Assembly (NCBI GenBank): GCA_027382625.1 | Contig: JAJKFJ010022115.1 | Location: 1-64,000, forward strand | Direction of reading: 5' to 3' | Length of the DNA stretch: 64,000 nucleotides | Source of the DNA: Tetmemena sp. SeJ-2015 | Taxonomy: Eukaryota > Ciliophora > Spirotrichea > Sporadotrichida > Oxytrichidae | In this document: piece by piece, positions 22,432 through 34,472 of the stretch | Layout: every line of letters starts with the position of its first letter | Numbering within the stretch: position 1 is the first letter of the stretch | Position numbers and translations under genes: made by a program | Notes under the pieces: generated by a model | What the model saw: the letters and a program-made list of their open reading frames with translations, nothing else | The model's database searches: none | What the model was told of the DNA's origin: nothing

Positions 22432-25400
22432 ATGCAAATTTCTCCATCAAAATATGAGATCAGTGCCAACTCAAGGAACAAGGCTTTGGATTACTCAGTT
22501 GCTAAAACTCAATTATTATATTTAACTAGTCTCTCTCGCTACTCCACTAATTTTAATTCAGCTGGAAGGACAGTACTCAGTCTCAAAAATATTTTCGTTA
22601 AATGTATTTTAGAATTATAAAATAGAGGCGATCAAAAGAGTGAAAGTATCCTAGCAAGCTTGAAGAAGTTAAACTAGTCTTCTCATAAAGACTACTTCAA
22701 TAGTAACTCTCATTTGAGTATTTCTTCTTCGAAGCACACTAGATTCTAAGTAAACTAAAGTGCACTATCCAATTGAGAAAGCCTTGATTTATAACTAAAT
22801 CAAGTAATAGCGGCAAACAGTGGCAACCCTGACCAGGTAATTAAATACCATTCAAAGCTACTCAATCCTATTTCAAAAGATGCAATAAAGCAACACTTTA
22901 ATGAGTATGATGGACTCAGAGGATCAACTTATCGCCAAGAACTCATCGACTCTGCAATGAAATTTTTGTTATATGAAGCATAAAGCGGTGTCAGGACTCA
23001 ATCTCAAAGCTCATCGTTATGATAAAGGCTTTATAATTAAACTTCTCATTAGAGATTTCACATTTATATAAAGGCTTAGACATTAAGTCAAATGCAAAAT
23101 CTAGCTCTAGACTTGATAATATAGACATTCAAAAGGCACCAAATCTGATAAGTCTAAGAAGAGCTGAGAGTGTAAATGGCCTCACTAGATGGCAAGATGA
23201 GTAATCTACTAGGCCTCAAACCGAGAGAATAAGTTAATTCAAGATAAGGAATGTTAGATTTTTGTCAGATATTGTTTTTAAATTAGATCATAGAAAGAGC
23301 TTAAGATTATCACTTTCGGATCAAGAAGCAAGAGCACTCAAGTAAAAGAAGATATCTCATAAATTTAAGACAACAAGAAATCGAATTAGTTTATAACCTA
23401 GTCCTAATCAAATTAACAAGAAGAGACATCAAGCTCAAGTAACTAAATTTAAGATTCGTTGAGGAATCCTGTGATGGATTTAACTACTACTGATTATCTA
23501 ACTTCTTCTACACAAAAAGAAAATGAGAATCTAAGAAAATAAATTCAAATTTCAGAAGAAAAATTTAAAACTCTGGTTAAAGGCTTTGACAAAGCAGAGG
23601 ATGGAGCAGCGTAGCTGTATGTCGAATTTCAAAAAGTCTTTGTGAAGTTAAATTCTATCCTTTCTTAATTTTCTTTTAACATCCTTAAAACCAACAGTGA
23701 TGGGATTATAAACCTTGAGAACGGGATTCCAGGCTACTTTGACTTGACTGAAGGGGATTGTGCTTACTTCTGTTTCAATAACGACCCAGAGCTCAATCTA
23801 AAATTTTATTATCCGACTTAAATCGTAAAGATTGTGACTAACAAGTTGTATGGGAAAGTCTTACTATACTTGAGTGATGTGAGCAAGAATCCAAACAAGA
23901 CCTCTCAATCTATGATCCTTGATGTAGAAATTTATTCCTCATGTCTTACCATTTTAGAAAGCAAAAGGGAAGTTCCAACCTAACTTTCATAACAAGCAGA
24001 GATCAGACTGGCTTTATGTAGCAGTACATGCTATGTCGGAAACTAAAGGCACAGTAACCCTCAAATACTACAGCAAAAGTAAGTATGAATATGTGGTCTT
24101 TACCATTTAAATTAGAGCGAAAAATGTAACTGCCCAACCCTCATTCTAATAACCCTTCCGATAAACTATCTATGTTCTTTGCTAACAAGAAGATGATAAA
24201 AATCTAATTATATACTCATTAAATGAGTATGAAGGAAATCATAGAAGATTTGAAAAATAACCACATCAAGAGATCTGACTTCTTAGACTAGCTCCATTCT
24301 CTTATTCATGAAAGAAAGCAACGCTAAATGGACCAAAGGAAACTTTAATTCAAGAGCATGATATAGCAGACATTATAGAATAAAGAAATTCAATAAGAGC
24401 ACAAAAGAGAATATTTCAACTTGCAAAAAGAGAAGCGTGGGCAAGCTTTAATGAGAAAGCAAGTTAATGATGAAACTCACCATCATATGGTAATTCTAAA
24501 GCACAACAGACATTCTATTCAATAGAGTGTTTAGAAAGAAGTTGTTGCTATACTTAAGGCTAAGTAGTAAGCTAGAGATTTTGCAAGACACTGGCTAATT
24601 ATGAGGGTCTAAAAAATGGCAATGAACAAGATTTGTGCGAGATTTGACAAATTTAAGCAAATTTTCCTTCGAGAGCTACTACAGTATTTCATGGCAAGGA
24701 AGATACAAAGACATTTTAGAAATCGTCTGAAGTATATTCAAAATGGTCATATTACATCACTGAGGCCTCTTCATCTGCAGTATATAAAGGGTGGATTTAA
24801 ACTTCTGCATTAAATGATGGATAGATAGCCTATAGATAGAAGCAAATAGATAGTCTATTAATTTTGCACTTCGCATTTGGGTTCTAAGTAATTGATTATG
24901 AACATGAAGAAGTTTTACTTCCTGGCTGAGCGACTAAAAAGGAAGTTTTTAGAAGCAGTAGCAAGAAGGAAGCACAAGTTTAGGGTGATGTCAGAATACT
25001 GGACTAATATCTCAGATTATTGCTACTTCCTCAAGAAGAATAAGAACTCATCTATCATCAAAAGTTTCAACGGCCACAAGTTTTATAAGATAACTGAAGC
25101 TGCGAAAACATCCATAATCAAAAGTTATCTAAGAAGAAAGGAGATGTCTTACTACCTAGAGTCAAAGTAGTTTTGGAACACACTAAGTAAAATTGAAGAT
25201 ACTAGGATGAAGAACTACTCTTAATTCTTATACAGACTGCTGGCTCATTAAGTTCTAAGCAGAGAAATTCAACCTGAGCTTAAGAAAGTGCAGACTCTAG
25301 TGCAAAGCCAAGTGATGGAGTTACTAAACTCTTCTCCAGGAAAGAAATAGGCTAGAAATTCTGTAAAGATCTCCCTCTAGAATCAATTCTAGAGACAATC

Positions 25401-25872
25401 TTTTATAGCTCCAAATCTTACTGGCTTAAGCTTAAAAGACAAATTGTAGCAGGCATCACCCAATAAATAGGCCAAAGAATCTGAAATTGAAGCTAATCAT
25501 AGAGGTCGTGAAAACTCAACAGACTAAACTCTGCTTTTGACTGACGAGGAAAATAACAACTCTCTAACAAGATCTCCAGTCAATACTCAAAGATCTTCGC
25601 TATAAATTGATTTTTTTATTTTATCATAGGCAAGTCATTAATAACCAAGATCGTCGTCTACATCTGTTACAAAGCTCAAAAGAAAAAAGACTCTTAGTAA
25701 GAAGAAAAAGCCGTAAAAGTAAGACTTCTAAATTGAAGAAACTGATCCACTAGCGGATATGATAATTCAATGCAAGGTAAAAGGGATAATGGCACCAAGT
25801 CCCGAGTATATACCTGATTTTGAATTGATGATCGAACTTATGAACTAAGCTCTCGACGAGCAGTAGATTTGA
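22432..25872 (+). CDS. IQ-motif coiled-coil protein (one locus, exon structure partly unresolved)
   Basis: From ATG 22432 the N-terminal third (to about 23470) is Ser/Gln/Lys-rich with several frame changes. One is explained by an IES at 23032-23077 and others are unresolved, so two genes cannot be fully excluded. A globular stretch at about 23690-24100 contains NGIPGYFDLTEGDCAYFCFN and KLYGKVLLYLSDVSKNPN. A long basic helical region at 24240-25200 contains an IQ-type calmodulin-binding motif (ARKIQRHFRNRLKY, about 24690). The C-terminal 25200-25872 is polar and ends at TGA 25870-25872. With TGA-only stops, 24240-25870 is essentially one frame. Probably cytoskeletal or ciliary by composition; I do not recognise the family. 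Confidence 0.6.
23032..23077. other. Candidate IES, pointer ATAAAGGCTT
   Basis: The 10-bp ATAAAGGCTT occurs at 23022-23031 and 23068-23077 around 46 bp of AT-rich DNA. Removal gives a continuous HRYDKGLDIKSNAKSSSRL, but the link to the frame upstream still needs one more shift, so the boundary is supported mainly by the repeat. Confidence 0.6.
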
Positions 25873-25973
25873 ATAAGTTTTTCCATTTTCTTTTACCTTG
25901 ATAGAGTTAAAGAATTATGCTTAGAAGCAATTAGAATTAGCTTTATAATATTAATTGAGTTTTGTGATTAAAA

Positions 25974-26757
25974 ATGATAGTGGGAAAGTTTTACAACTTC
26001 TAAGTTCGTTCCTTCGCTACAAAGATGATGGCTGGTTCTACAAACAACAAGAAAGATTCTGCTGGTCGTCATCTTGGTATCAAGAAATTCGGAGCAGCTG
26101 AAACCTTGGAAAACGAAATCGTTGCAAGACAAAGAGGTCTGCAGTGGCACCCGGGTGATCATATCAACCAAGGCAAAGATCATACTCTTCATGCTAAAGT
26201 TGAGGTAAGTTTATTAAGTTCCAATTATAAACCTCAGGATTTTTAATATTAGAAAGCTTATTAATTAGGTAAGTTTATTAATCTAGGGAGTGCTGGGTTG
26301 GTCTCGTAACCCCTACGGCTACAAGAAGAGAGCGTACGTGCATGTAATTCCTCAAGAAATCAAGAATCGTAAATTCCCTCCTCCACCTCCCTTCGTCTTC
26401 CACCCCGAGCTCTATCCAGATCTTGCCCTTAAGAACCCTGAACCCACTAATTTCAAAATTGAATAATATAAGCTGTGTTTTAATTTCAAGATTCAAAAGA
26501 CACCAAGACCTACTCATATTAGAAACCCTAAGCCTCTGATGGCAAAGGTAGTCGATCCTAGTCAAGTTTAAAGAGTAGAAATTAAAACCATGACTCCTGA
26601 GCTATTTAAGTACCACACCAAGTACGCTTACGAGCACTACGACTAGAACAAGCATTCTGAGTTCTAAAGCGCACTCAACTAAAAAGTCAAAAAGCATTTT
26701 GGATTTGGAGCTCAGCAATAATAACAACCTAAAAAGGCCATTACTTAGGACCTTTGA
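25974..26757 (+). CDS. Mitochondrial large-subunit ribosomal protein bL27m
   Basis: Start ATG 25974, upstream of the first standard-code Met, because it adds a mitochondrial presequence (MIVGKFYNFQVRSFATK) with an internal TAA as Gln. The bL27 core follows: SAGRHLGIKKFGAA, then RQRGLQWHPGDHINQGKDHT, diagnostic for the L27 N-terminus and its beta barrel. After an intron (26205-26286) the protein continues GVLGWSRNPYGYKKRAYVHV and a mitochondria-specific C-terminal extension with a run of Gln encoded by CAG, CAA and TAA, ending at TGA 26755-26757. This gene is the clearest proof in the window of TAA/TAG as Gln and TGA as stop. Confidence 0.93.
26218..26281. other. 64-bp pointer-flanked segment inside the bL27m intron
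   Basis: A perfect 15-bp repeat, AGGTAAGTTTATTAA, lies at 26203-26217 and 26267-26281. It includes the splice donor. Removing one copy and the DNA between would leave an 18-nt GT-AG intron, GTAAGTTTATTAATCTAG, between the same two exons. Without removal the intron is 82 nt. Either an IES inside an intron or a tandem duplication of a donor. Confidence 0.7.
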
Positions 26758-26811
26758 ATAATCACTCTTGCGATACTTAGAATTAAATTTGTCATTTTCA
26801 TTTAACCATCC

Positions 26812-29800
26812 TCATCGTATATGATTATTCATATTAAGAAAACAAGGAAAATAATAATCAAACCAAAAGCCTTGAGTCTTACTTTTCTAAACCTGATTAA
26901 TTTAGCTATTCTTATTTGATTTAGAGATGATCCTATCTCTCAACTGTTTCCCATGGTGAGAGATTTAACTCCTTACTAGTTATTACTTATTCATTCGACT
27001 GTATTTAATTTCTGCTTATCTTTTTGCTTTGAAGTGCTTATGTTGAAAGAGTATTCGTCCAATCAGAAGTCAAGCCAATCTTAAAACTGTCATTAAACTT
27101 CCCATTTCTGTCTCCCTAATTTTATAAGATGTGCTTTTGTGAAGGAATACTTCCAATTTGGGAAAACTTAGAAGCTACAGTAGTGCTTTTATGAAGTAAG
27201 GAGTATGGGGATTAGACATGAGAATGAGAGTTAAAATCTGCCTCAAAGTTTTATAACTTCAAGGATGCGTAACTATTTCTATGGCTAGATCCATAAGCGT
27301 TGTCAGCCTTTGCGTCAAATGAAGTGATCCTTCTACTTCTTCTACTCAATCTATGGCTGGGAATAATTTAATGCTGTTGATAAGCGTAATATATGGATGA
27401 TAATTAATTTATAAAGTAGGTAGAACTTTCTTCTTATTCCTTTATAAACTGCTACCTCCTCAGCTTTACATCTCTCATTTTTAGGTAAATATTCTCCCTC
27501 TCAAATTAACTAAGTACGTTATTTCTCAATTAAAAGCTGAGCCTGCAAATTTCGTCCTCATATCTGGAAAGGGCAAAGTTATTTTTCTTCATTTTCAAAT
27601 CAGGCCTCTTTAGTTAAAGTAGCTTTTCAAATTCTAAAATGCTACTTTTCGTATTACTGGTTTAATTAAGATCTCGACTGCCAGAGTAAATGCTTTTTAT
27701 AAGTTCTGGCTAGGAAAAATTGTTCTAAAGATCTTTGTTGAGAGCTCTTGAACTCAGCTGAAGTCTTTCCGTAGGACTGACAAAGTTCGGCTATTCTTCT
27801 TTGCTTCCATTGTAAATAGGTATTTCTTACTGACTGGAATATTTCCCAAGGCTCTTCTCGTCTCTTTTCTATAGAATAGATGCTAGAGAAATATGCTATC
27901 AAATTATATCTAGTGAATAAAATTTAGCTTTAGTGAATTCAATCCCTCCTTCTTGAAGTCTACCAAATTATTTCTGCTCTTATTCAAGAAGATAGACTTT
28001 TAAAAGCTTTGAGTCTACTCATTCTTGCTCTCTAACCTCATTAAACTTTGATTATTTTAAGTAAAGGCTTGCAGTACTTCAGTTTTATCAATTTTAGGAT
28101 CCACTTTTGTAATTATAGGCAATTTAAATTGAGCAATAAATGAAATTTGAGTAAAAATTAGTCTATATTTAGTTCATAGTGACAAGATTCATAAATTTTG
28201 AGGCTTTTTGGAATGACTGTTCATATGATTTCTAATGCTATCTTTTTTATAAATTTCCGATAGGTTGTCTCTAAGATATGCTGACTATTAATCCCGTAGA
28301 GTGGCCAATAGCACTAGTGCCCTCACTTACTTTTGATGCTGTTTGCTCTCTTACCATACGCTAGGTTGATAATCCAATAAAATATAATTGATATGACTTT
28401 ACTTTGACTGGGTATGATATTTAGTACTCTCTTTCTGGTTTAATTGAGATCTGGTTTACTGTCTTTCTTTTAGCTCTGAGAATTGATTAAATCCCTAAGG
28501 AAAGCAGGAAGATGGTCTTGTGGAATCTCCCTACTCCTAGTTTGATGATTATTTAATTTGTTCTCCTCTTGTGTATTTATTTTAACTGCTTTCTTTACTT
28601 TTATTATTTTGAGTTGCTCGTACTTCTACAAGTAAACATGAAGTTCATAATTATAACTATTTGAATTTAGTAGTCTTTTGTTTACTTTGAGCTTAAGGAA
28701 GTTGAATTAGCATTTATGAATAGTTTTTGCATTTCTTGGTCCTTGGAATCCTAATACTATAACTGATTTTGAATAGAGATGCCGTTGTTAAAAATGCCGC
28801 TCATTCTCCTTTGTCTTTAAGAAGAAAGCAGGCCTGAATTGTGCTCCTAAGAACTAACTCATTCTAGCTTGTGACCACTTCTCAAAGCCTCCTGCTAGTT
28901 TTTTAAGAAAGGCAGAATTTTATCTAGACTAAGTCTGAGAGCTAGGCTGCTTAGAGGAACATGATCTTAGAGGGATATTGTGGTAGGCAGGGCATCATTA
29001 CTTTGGGATTACAAGTTCTGGATACCTGAAGACATTTTTAAAAAAGTAGAGAGTATAAAACTTACTTGATTTTGATATAAGCATCTCCATAAGGAAAGAG
29101 ACTATTTTAGAATGATAATGGGAGGAATAATTCATAAATCTATTGAGCATTATTTAACCTTAGGTCTGTTTGACATTTAGTTTTCAAAGTAAGTATCATC
29201 ATGATGCATGCTGCTTTCTAAAGTCATAAGTATTGAGCTGTTTTGAGTTTGGTTTAGATGTTTGCTGCCCTTTGAAGAGTTGAGAACTTAAGTCAACTCC
29301 AAATTATGGACATTCGATCTGTCAGTTAAAGTACCTTGCCCCTATGAAAACAAAAGAGCAGGATTAAGCTTCTCTCCATTAAAATAAATGAATGTAAGAT
29401 ACCATTCTTCAGGTAATTACTGATTGCTTCTCTATCTATTCTTAGAGCAATTGATGACTTGTTTTTCTAGAGCTGCTTATCCTTTGGTTTTGGAATCTGA
29501 CTGGTCGACCTTTGAGTTGAGCTGCCAGCTTGTCCCTTTTCTTAGCTCGCATTTTACTGTTTCTAACTCTATTTCTAACCACTCTTCTATGCTTTAGTAT
29601 TCTGCTGTTCTAATTCTTCAATGATTTAAGGCCTAATGAATAGGAGCTTCTAAAACTTATCAGGCATGAAGTCTCTAATGTATTTCTCTAATTTCATGGT
29701 CTTGCTATCGCTCACTTGCACGAGTAACTTCTCTCCTGCCTGCTTGAGTTTTACAGCTTTGCCTTAAGATCCCAGTATATAGAGCTAAGGCGCCACGTTT

Positions 29801-32800
29801 ATGGTTTCCCCAATTGCAAACAGCATCTTTTCCTTGAAATACAATTAATCCCAAATCGATTTAAATAGGAGACTACAAATTGATCGAACTGTTCTTTCCT
29901 ATCTCCGTTTCCTTTGTAGCTGTACTTTTCTCTCCACTTATCAGCCACTCTCTGTCTTAGCATATCTATCTTCAAGTCTTGCTCCTGAATTAATCTCCTT
30001 TGTTTATCAAGTACACCCTCGCATTTGCTAGCAAGCCACTCCCCGTCCTTCTACTTCTTATTTGCTTTATCTAAACTAGTTTGGAAGTTATTTCTGTCTT
30101 TCACGAATAAAGCGATCAGTTAAGATGTCTGATAAATCCTTTATTGTGCTTAACTAAGCTCTGGTATCAGATGATTAGCAAGTGTGTTCTCCTAAGTTTC
30201 TTATTCTAACTGCTGATCAAAGAATTAATGAGCCTGCTTTTATAAAGTTTACTCTTAGTCTCTGATAGATTCTTTCAAGAAAAGAGCATTCGATTACAGC
30301 TCTGCAATTTGTGATTTTAGCTCTACTGTTAGCGTACTCAAGTAATCTTAATAAAACACAGTAAAATATCTTTGTCTTGCTGGTTGTACTAGTGCTACTA
30401 ATTTTATTGGGTATTTAAGCAGAGTTAGTCAAATCTAGAGACTAAATGATTTGTATCTTAAAGACTAGTATTAGCAATTTCAGTTAACTGATTTTCTAGA
30501 AGTTTTATTTTTTGGAGCATTTGCTTTTGTGACGCAACTCTCTAAGAACTTATTTCTGCCCTTTTGAACCCAGCTGCTATTTGATCTACTCGGTATTTTG
30601 CTCTTTTTATGAAAGACCATTGTTGATTAAGGCATTTAATTAAGAGAAATATATATTTTGAGTTTAAGTATTCTTCGTTATTTATTTTGCAATGTTTTCT
30701 TTCGCTCTTCCTAATTTGACAAGTTCAGATCTGATTTGCGCTAATCTCTCACTCTAGTCATTTATAGTATTTGAAATTAAAGTAAAACTTGATTGTAAGT
30801 ATCCTTATTAAATTTTAAGAGTTCTCTTTTCTTAGTCCTCTAATTAATCAACTTCTACTCTTCTATCTGAATCTCCTTATTTTTAGTGTCTTTCAAAAAT
30901 ATCAAGTGGCTTTGCTTCGAGGCGAGAATAGAGTGCTCAGCATTAAGAGACTCCTTATTTAATTTTTCAGTTATTGAAAATTATTGCAATTCTTGGCAAT
31001 CCTCTGAGAGATTTGTTTATTTCCTTAATATCAGCAAGCCATCAACTAACTAGTCCTCCTTTATTTAATTTAAACTGCTCTCTATCTTAACGGAATTACA
31101 AGAGAAGATAAACAAAATGTAATTTAATCTCAGATAAGCTTTCGCTGATCTTAACTTCCTTTCAATTGTTTCTCTTTACTATTATTGATATTAAATAGAA
31201 CAATCCAATTTATAAAGGTCTTAATCAGCAATAAATAATTGATTCGAGTTCTTGCTTGTCAATTTCGTACTTAGTTTGATTGAGTGCAAGTTTAGAATTG
31301 GTGTCAATAGCTTGACTTAGCTCGTTATTCAAATCCTTATAACTCTTTTCTAAGTATGAAAAATTCTCTTACACCCTTTTAGTTGAGTCCTTCATATACT
31401 AACTCTATCCAAGGCATTCGCCTTTTATTTTTTCCTATTGAGAATTCAACTCCTCAAATTTAGTTTGCTGAGCTTACTCAATTGATTTTAAAGCTGTCAT
31501 TAGTTTCTCTAACTTGAGGAGCACATTTACTTTTTACTACTGAGTAGCGAAGCTCTGTTTTTAAATCTTCTAAACCTGAGGAAGCAGATTCTTTTTCAGA
31601 GCTTACTTTATCAGTTTGACTTCGCTCTTAATTAGAAGATAGATGAATATATTTCACTCAGGTATTCTGAATACTGCTTCTATTGCTATGGTTGCTATCT
31701 CTTGTCAGTGACTCTTCTCTCTCCAGACTTGTACCTTCCTTGACTTCTGTTAAGGCTCCTATTTACACTCTTATTGGAGTTAAAGTGGTTATCTCTCCTT
31801 GGAGTGGAGTTCTTGTTGCTATAGATATCAGTATTTCTTCCCTTGCTTCTTGCTCTCATCTCATTTTCCTTGTTACCTAGTCGCTTAGGAGTCTTCATAA
31901 AATACAAATATTATACAAACTTGCTAACTGCATCGCAAGCAGATGCGAGCGACTTATGCAATTGAGTTGTTTTCTCTTCTTTATCATCCTATGATACCTA
32001 AACTTATAGAAGCTGTTGGTACTTTAAGAACTTTCATTCCCACCATTACTTGGGAACTTTGATTTTCTTTTACTTAAAACTTTATAGGTGTCCTAGAGGT
32101 TTGCGCCTCCTAAGCCTAACTCTTCTAGAGGTTTAGATGACTTCCCATTATAGAATTGTTAAAAGAGTGGTTTGATTTGTGCCTCTGCTGCCTCGAATGC
32201 TTGATATTGGCATACACTTTCCTCAACTTAGACTCATAAACATTCGGCCCTTGGATTGTCGATTTATCTCTTATATTATCTTGGCCCTAATTATAATCAT
32301 CTATCTTGAAACTCATGTCTTAAGCCATCAAGAGAGTTCTATCCTCCTCTGATTATGCAGCTGGTATTTGAGTTAAGGTGAGTTGGGTCTCATTAAGTTC
32401 ATTGTTAGTGTCAAAATTACCCAAGGTTTAGCAACTATCCAACTTAAAATCACAGGGACTTCTCACAAATTAAAGTACAGTTTCGCTCTAAGTCTAGCAA
32501 ATTAATTCCAAGTAGGAATCATAATCACGCATGGCTCCAATTTAATTTAAACTGCCCCCTCCATGCTCATCAATATCTGCTCTCTCACTATCCCTTGTCT
32601 AGCATTCTACCTAAGAATTTTGGAGGGTCTAAATTGGGACTCTGATTTTTAAATTAGATTGCTCGTTTTAAATGAGTTGAATGATTTAGAGTTTGCATTC
32701 TCCTAACTTAGTTTGCTTTTTGGTTTGGTCTGAGTACGAATGAATTTTGATTTCTACTTCCCTTTTTAGAATGTCTTGGACTGCTTCTCCTAGGCTAATA

Positions 32801-33201
32801 CCCTTCTTCCCATCGTCAATTTAAGACTTCAAATTGAATTAAATTTCCTCCTTCAAGCTAGAAACCTTTTTGAAAAAGTCATCTCCGATTGTAATGTAAA
32901 AGTTAAGTTTCAACTATTATTCTCTGGTACCCTTTTGCAAAAATGATTCACCTTTTATTACCGCATCAACGATTCTCAACTAAAATGCTGCTTCGAAACT
33001 TGAAGAATCAAAGTGACTAGGATTTGACAGCAGCTCCTTATCAAAGGATATTTGAGAAAGGTCCTTCTGAGCTGCTTATTAGAACGAGAGGATAGAAACT
33101 GACTTGCTAAGTGGGTTATCTCGATGGAGCTAGTGCGTTCTATCTTTTGACTTAGATGGGAAATGAGGAAGCTGTCTCTATCTCAGCAGATTAAGTTGCA
33201 T
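26812..33201 (-). CDS. Very long coiled-coil protein (possibly more than one gene)
   Basis: From ATG 33201 the minus strand is open with TGA as the only stop for about 1.2 kb, to a 25-nt intron whose removal joins MKVLKV to SQDDKEEKTTQLHKS (about 32020-31995). Coding with strong heptad-like Glu/Lys/Gln/Leu periodicity continues through 31900-30000, for example RQRVADKWREKYSYKGNG near 29930. A more globular part, LYILGSQGKAVKLKQAGEKL, lies near 29790, then LRSTIQACFLLKDKGEWAAF near 28830 and the helix KQRRIAELCQSYGKTSAEF near 27790. The C-terminus is Ser-rich and ends at TGA 26812-26814. Frame changes at several places are unresolved, so a boundary between two genes near 29.0-29.8 kb cannot be excluded. 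A cytoskeletal or centrosomal role would be inference only. Confidence 0.6.
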
Positions 33202-33318
33202 TTACTTCTAATTTATAATTTGTAGCTGTTAGTTTTTGAACAATATAAAAATTAGAGAGAGTAAGATCAATTTTAATAAATTATAAGTCCTGAGTAATGG
33301 AGAAATTATAATAAAAAT

Positions 33319-34315
33319 ATGTAATAAGTTTGGAAACAAGCATACCACAAGGCTCTCCTCCTCAACGCCCTCACTACCTCTTCAAGAAGAGTGGTCCCCG
33401 CTCTTGCTAAGCAGGTCTAATTAGCTACTCCCGCTTTCAGAGGATTTGCTGCAAACTCTCTCGAAATCAGAGCAGAGCCCTCAAGCACCAGAGGACCCCA
33501 ATGAAAGAAATAGAAGACTAGGAGTTGACATGACTTTCTCTGAGCAGAAGCATGCTTATGTGCTCACTTTCCCTTGGAACTTCCAGCAGGTGCTTTCTCA
33601 GTACGAGAACTTGAGCCCAGTTTCAAACACCTCACTCTGGGGTCGCCTTGTTTACTCCAACGCCATTCCCGAGTTCAATTCTCTGTACTTGCAATTCCAT
33701 CAAGCTTGTGCTCTTCCCAACTACGAGCAACTCACTAAGATCTTGGAAGGCAGACTGAATCAGTATGTGAGTGAAAGCGTGCAGCGCATCCATTTCCACG
33801 GACTCGACATCGAGATGGCCAACTTGACTGTTGAGCAGCCAAAGATCAAGCTTCTCAAGGTAGGAGTTATCTCATGGAGTGAGTGTTGAGAGAAACCACA
33901 ACGCACCAGCTAGCGAGTACAACGCTCACAAGTCCTCTCTACTTGGTGCTCCCCTCACCTCTTACTAACTTAATAAAGTGCTTTTTACATTCCCAAGGTA
34001 GATAATCGCAGCGTCCTCGATCACTTGGACTCCAATTACAAGCCTTACGTTATTGCTGCCACCGTGCTCATCGAATCACCCATGAAGCTGTACGTCCAAA
34101 ACCAAAACTTACTATTGTAATAAATAACTACTCTTCTATTCTTTTCGGATCTAATGATGAGGAGACCGTCAAGAACGTTGTTCGCTTTGAGGCTAACGTC
34201 AGATGGCTCGACCTCTTCAAAGGTCCTCCCAGTCGAGAACAAGCCTCCCTTCCCCTGGAAAATTACTGACATCAACAACGTCCTCAACGAAAACCCCATC
34301 GTTCCCAAGTTCTGA
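33319..34315 (+). CDS. Tim44-like/mL45-like mitochondrial protein
   Basis: ATG 33319 opens an Arg-rich mitochondrial presequence (SSRRVVPALAKQVQLATPAF) with RGFA before the mature part. The body has a Tim44-like fold pattern: NSLYLQFHQACALPNYEQL, VLDHLDSNYKPYVIAATVLI, KLYVQNQNYSSILFGSNDEE and VRFEANVRWLDLF. That domain is shared by Tim44 and mitochondrial ribosomal protein mL45; the small size favours mL45. One GT-AG intron of about 140 nt lies at 33860-33998 and a 20-bp IES at 34110-34129. Two single-base homopolymer problems remain (AAA near 33455, GG near 34225); each closes perfectly if one base is dropped, which looks like sequencing error. Stop TGA 34313-34315. Confidence 0.75.
34110..34129. 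other. IES, pointer AACT
   Basis: AACT at 34106-34109 and 34126-34129. Removing 20 bp joins KLYVQNQN to YSSILFGSNDEETVKN in frame, matching the conserved Tim44-like strand. Confidence 0.85.
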
Positions 34316-34472
34316 AGACCAAACTCATTAGCTATCTTTTCAGTTTGAAGAGATATTATTTAAACATAATAACTTAAATTCTTTAAACTATTATAAATTA
34401 CTTTGCAACACTAATTCATAGATATTACTCTATCATACTTAGAATATCTTATCACTATGGATTATAGCGCTT

